Position numbers and translations under genes: made by a program. The notes under the pieces are model-generated. The model ran no database searches. It was not told the origin of the DNA and saw nothing but the letters and a program-made list of their open reading frames with translations. Of a stretch of 16,038 nucleotides of DNA, positions 14,675-16,038 are shown in pieces (the first letter of the stretch is position 1; the number at the start of each line of letters is the position of its first letter). The stretch comes from Desulfobulbaceae bacterium (lineage in GTDB: Bacteria > Desulfobacterota > Desulfobulbia > Desulfobulbales > UBA5123): the NCBI GenBank assembly GCA_029865195.1, contig JAOUHH010000025.1, positions 1-16,038 on the forward strand, written 5' to 3'.

Positions 14675-16038
14675 ATGTTCAAGGATATGTCTATCAGTCG
14701 TAAGCTGCTTGTTTCGTTCGCGGCGGTCTTGTTGTTGACGATCATCGTCGGTTACGCCGGCTACTCCGGGATGGCAAGCATTGCCGACCGTGCCGACAAG
14801 ATGGACCGGTACACGGGAATGGTTACCGAGCTTCTCAATGCCCGGCAGCAGGAAAAAGACTACATCATGCGCCACGACGACAGCTTTATCGCCAAGGTGG
14901 AGGAGCGGATTGCCGCAGCCAGAGCCGGGGCCGAGGAGTTGAAGCCCCTCCACTCCAAACAGGACGACAAGGATCGCCTCACGGAGATCGTTCAGCAGAT
15001 CGACGAGTATGCGAACGCCTTCCATGCCTTCGTGGATTTGCGCAAACAGAAAGACGCGATTATGGAGCAGATGCGGACCGAATCCGCCAAAACCATGGAG
15101 ATTGCCGCCAGAAACAACGCCGATCGGGTCAGCGTTCTGCTCCTTAATGCCCGTAAGGCGGAAAAGGAGTTCATTATCTCCAGCGATGCCAAGTGGGTGC
15201 AGGAGGTGGAGGATGGAGTGAAGGAGGCGCGTACCGCAGCCTCGGCGGCTGGGTTGGGCGGTCTCGCGGAAAGCATTGGCGCCTACAAACAGCATTTCGA
15301 CAAATTCGTGGCCCTAACCGGCGAGCAGCTTAAGGCCGAGGAGAAGATGGTGGCCGAGGCGGAACAGGCGATGAAGGGCTGCAGCGAGGCTGCGGAGTCC
15401 CAGGCCAAGAAGATGGGCAAGGACATCGCCAAGGCCAACACCACTCTGGTCACCGTCGGGCTTCTTGCCCTGGCCATCGGTGTCGGTCTGGCGCTGCTCA
15501 TTTCCCGCGCTCTCAGTCAACCGATCATCAAGGCCATGCACATGATCGAAGAGATGGCCAAGGGGCATCTGGGTAATCGGCTCAGCATGGACCGCAAGGA
15601 CGAGATCGGCCGGATGGCCAAGACCATGGACGCCTTTGCCGACTCCCTCCAGGATGAGATGGTGGCGGCCCTCGACAAGCTCGCCAACGGCGATCTTACC
15701 TTCGACGCTCACCCTCACGACGAAAACGATGCCATTCGTAATTCGCTCAAGAAAACCGGCGATGACCTCAACAAGATGATCGCGGAAATCCTCACCGCCA
15801 CCGAGCAGGTGAACAGCGGCGCGAGCCAGGTTTCCGACTCCAGCCAGGCCCTCTCACAGGGTGCAACCGAGCAGGCAGCATCGCTTGAGGAGATCACCAG
15901 TTCCATGACCGAGATGGCCTCCCAAACCAAGCTCAACGCCGAAAACGCCACCCAGGCCAACCAGTTGGCCGGCCAGACCAGAAGTGCGGCCGAGGGCGGC
16001 AACGCCAAGATGCAGGAGATGGTCACCGCCATGGGTCA
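14675..16038 (+). CDS. Methyl-accepting chemotaxis protein with HBM-type sensor, 3' end missing
   Basis: 454 residues are visible before the right edge. GGAGGAAGGG lies just upstream of the ATG. Transmembrane helices at about 10-30 and 257-278 flank a long helical sensor (about 35-250). That sensor has two related modules, LLNARQQEKDYIM (53-65) and LLNARKAEKEFII (156-168), as in helical bimodular (HBM) receptors such as McpS, whose known members bind organic acids. Tandem HAMP units follow (280-370), then the start of the signalling coiled coil. The tip and C-terminus lie outside the window. Over 70 residues its signalling part matches the first receptor at 62 positions by my count, so the two share a recent origin or have exchanged sequence. 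Confidence 0.95.
   Translation, partial: MFKDMSISRKLLVSFAAVLLLTIIVGYAGYSGMASIADRADKMDRYTGMVTELLNARQQEKDYIMRHDDSFIAKVEERIAAARAGAEELKPLHSKQDDKDRLTEIVQQIDEYANAFHAFVDLRKQKDAIMEQMRTESAKTMEIAARNNADRVSVLLLNARKAEKEFIISSDAKWVQEVEDGVKEARTAASAAGLGGLAESIGAYKQHFDKFVALTGEQLKAEEKMVAEAEQAMKGCSEAAESQAKKMGKDIAKANTTLVTVGLLALAIGVGLALLISRALSQPIIKAMHMIEEMAKGHLGNRLSMDRKDEIGRMAKTMDAFADSLQDEMVAALDKLANGDLTFDAHPHDENDAIRNSLKKTGDDLNKMIAEILTATEQVNSGASQVSDSSQALSQGATEQAASLEEITSSMTEMASQTKLNAENATQANQLAGQTRSAAEGGNAKMQEMVTAMG

Overview
The window is a nitrogen-fixation locus from a GC-rich anaerobic bacterium, most likely a Desulfobacterota (Desulfobulbales-like or a related sulfate/sulfur-reducing lineage). This rests on gene content, not a database search. 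The nitrogenase is the 'clostridial' kind: NifD carries an insertion of about 50 residues, NifK lacks the N-terminal extension, and two PII-like genes (nifI1, nifI2) lie between nifH and nifD. It is combined with a proteobacterial NifA/sigma-54 control region, a SulP transporter and HAMP-type chemoreceptors.

Layout. Minus strand, right to left: nifH (9847-9023), nifI1, nifI2, nifD, a repeat-filled spacer of 424 bases, nifK, a thioredoxin-like [2Fe-2S] ferredoxin, a GNAT acetyltransferase and a small HEPN-like protein (ending at 3496). These form one probable operon of about 6.35 kb. Farther left are a secreted monohaem cytochrome-like gene with a strong terminator, then a SulP permease whose stop codon overlaps (ATGA) the start of a polyferredoxin-type membrane protein that runs off the left edge. 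Plus strand, from the divergent control region: nifA (10386-11993), a methyl-accepting chemotaxis protein, a CheW, and a second chemoreceptor cut by the right edge.

How it works together. NifA, a GAF/AAA+/Fis activator, should bind an upstream TGT-N10-ACA site (10062-10077) and, with a possible IHF bend at 9983-9995, activate the sigma-54 promoter at 9946-9961 in front of nifH. NifH (Fe protein) and NifDK (MoFe protein) reduce N2. NifI1 and NifI2 are expected to switch the enzyme off after translation when fixed nitrogen is present. The ferredoxin closely resembles the Clostridium pasteurianum [2Fe-2S] protein linked to nitrogenase. A sigma-54-like sequence also precedes nifA and is overlapped by a second TGT-N10-ACA match, which suggests possible self-control. 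nifE, nifN and nifB are not in the window and must lie elsewhere.

Least explained parts: the GNAT plus HEPN-like tail of the nif operon; the two repeat elements wedged between nifD and nifK; the translationally coupled SulP/polyferredoxin pair; the cytochrome with no methionine ligand; and the chemotaxis genes directly behind nifA.
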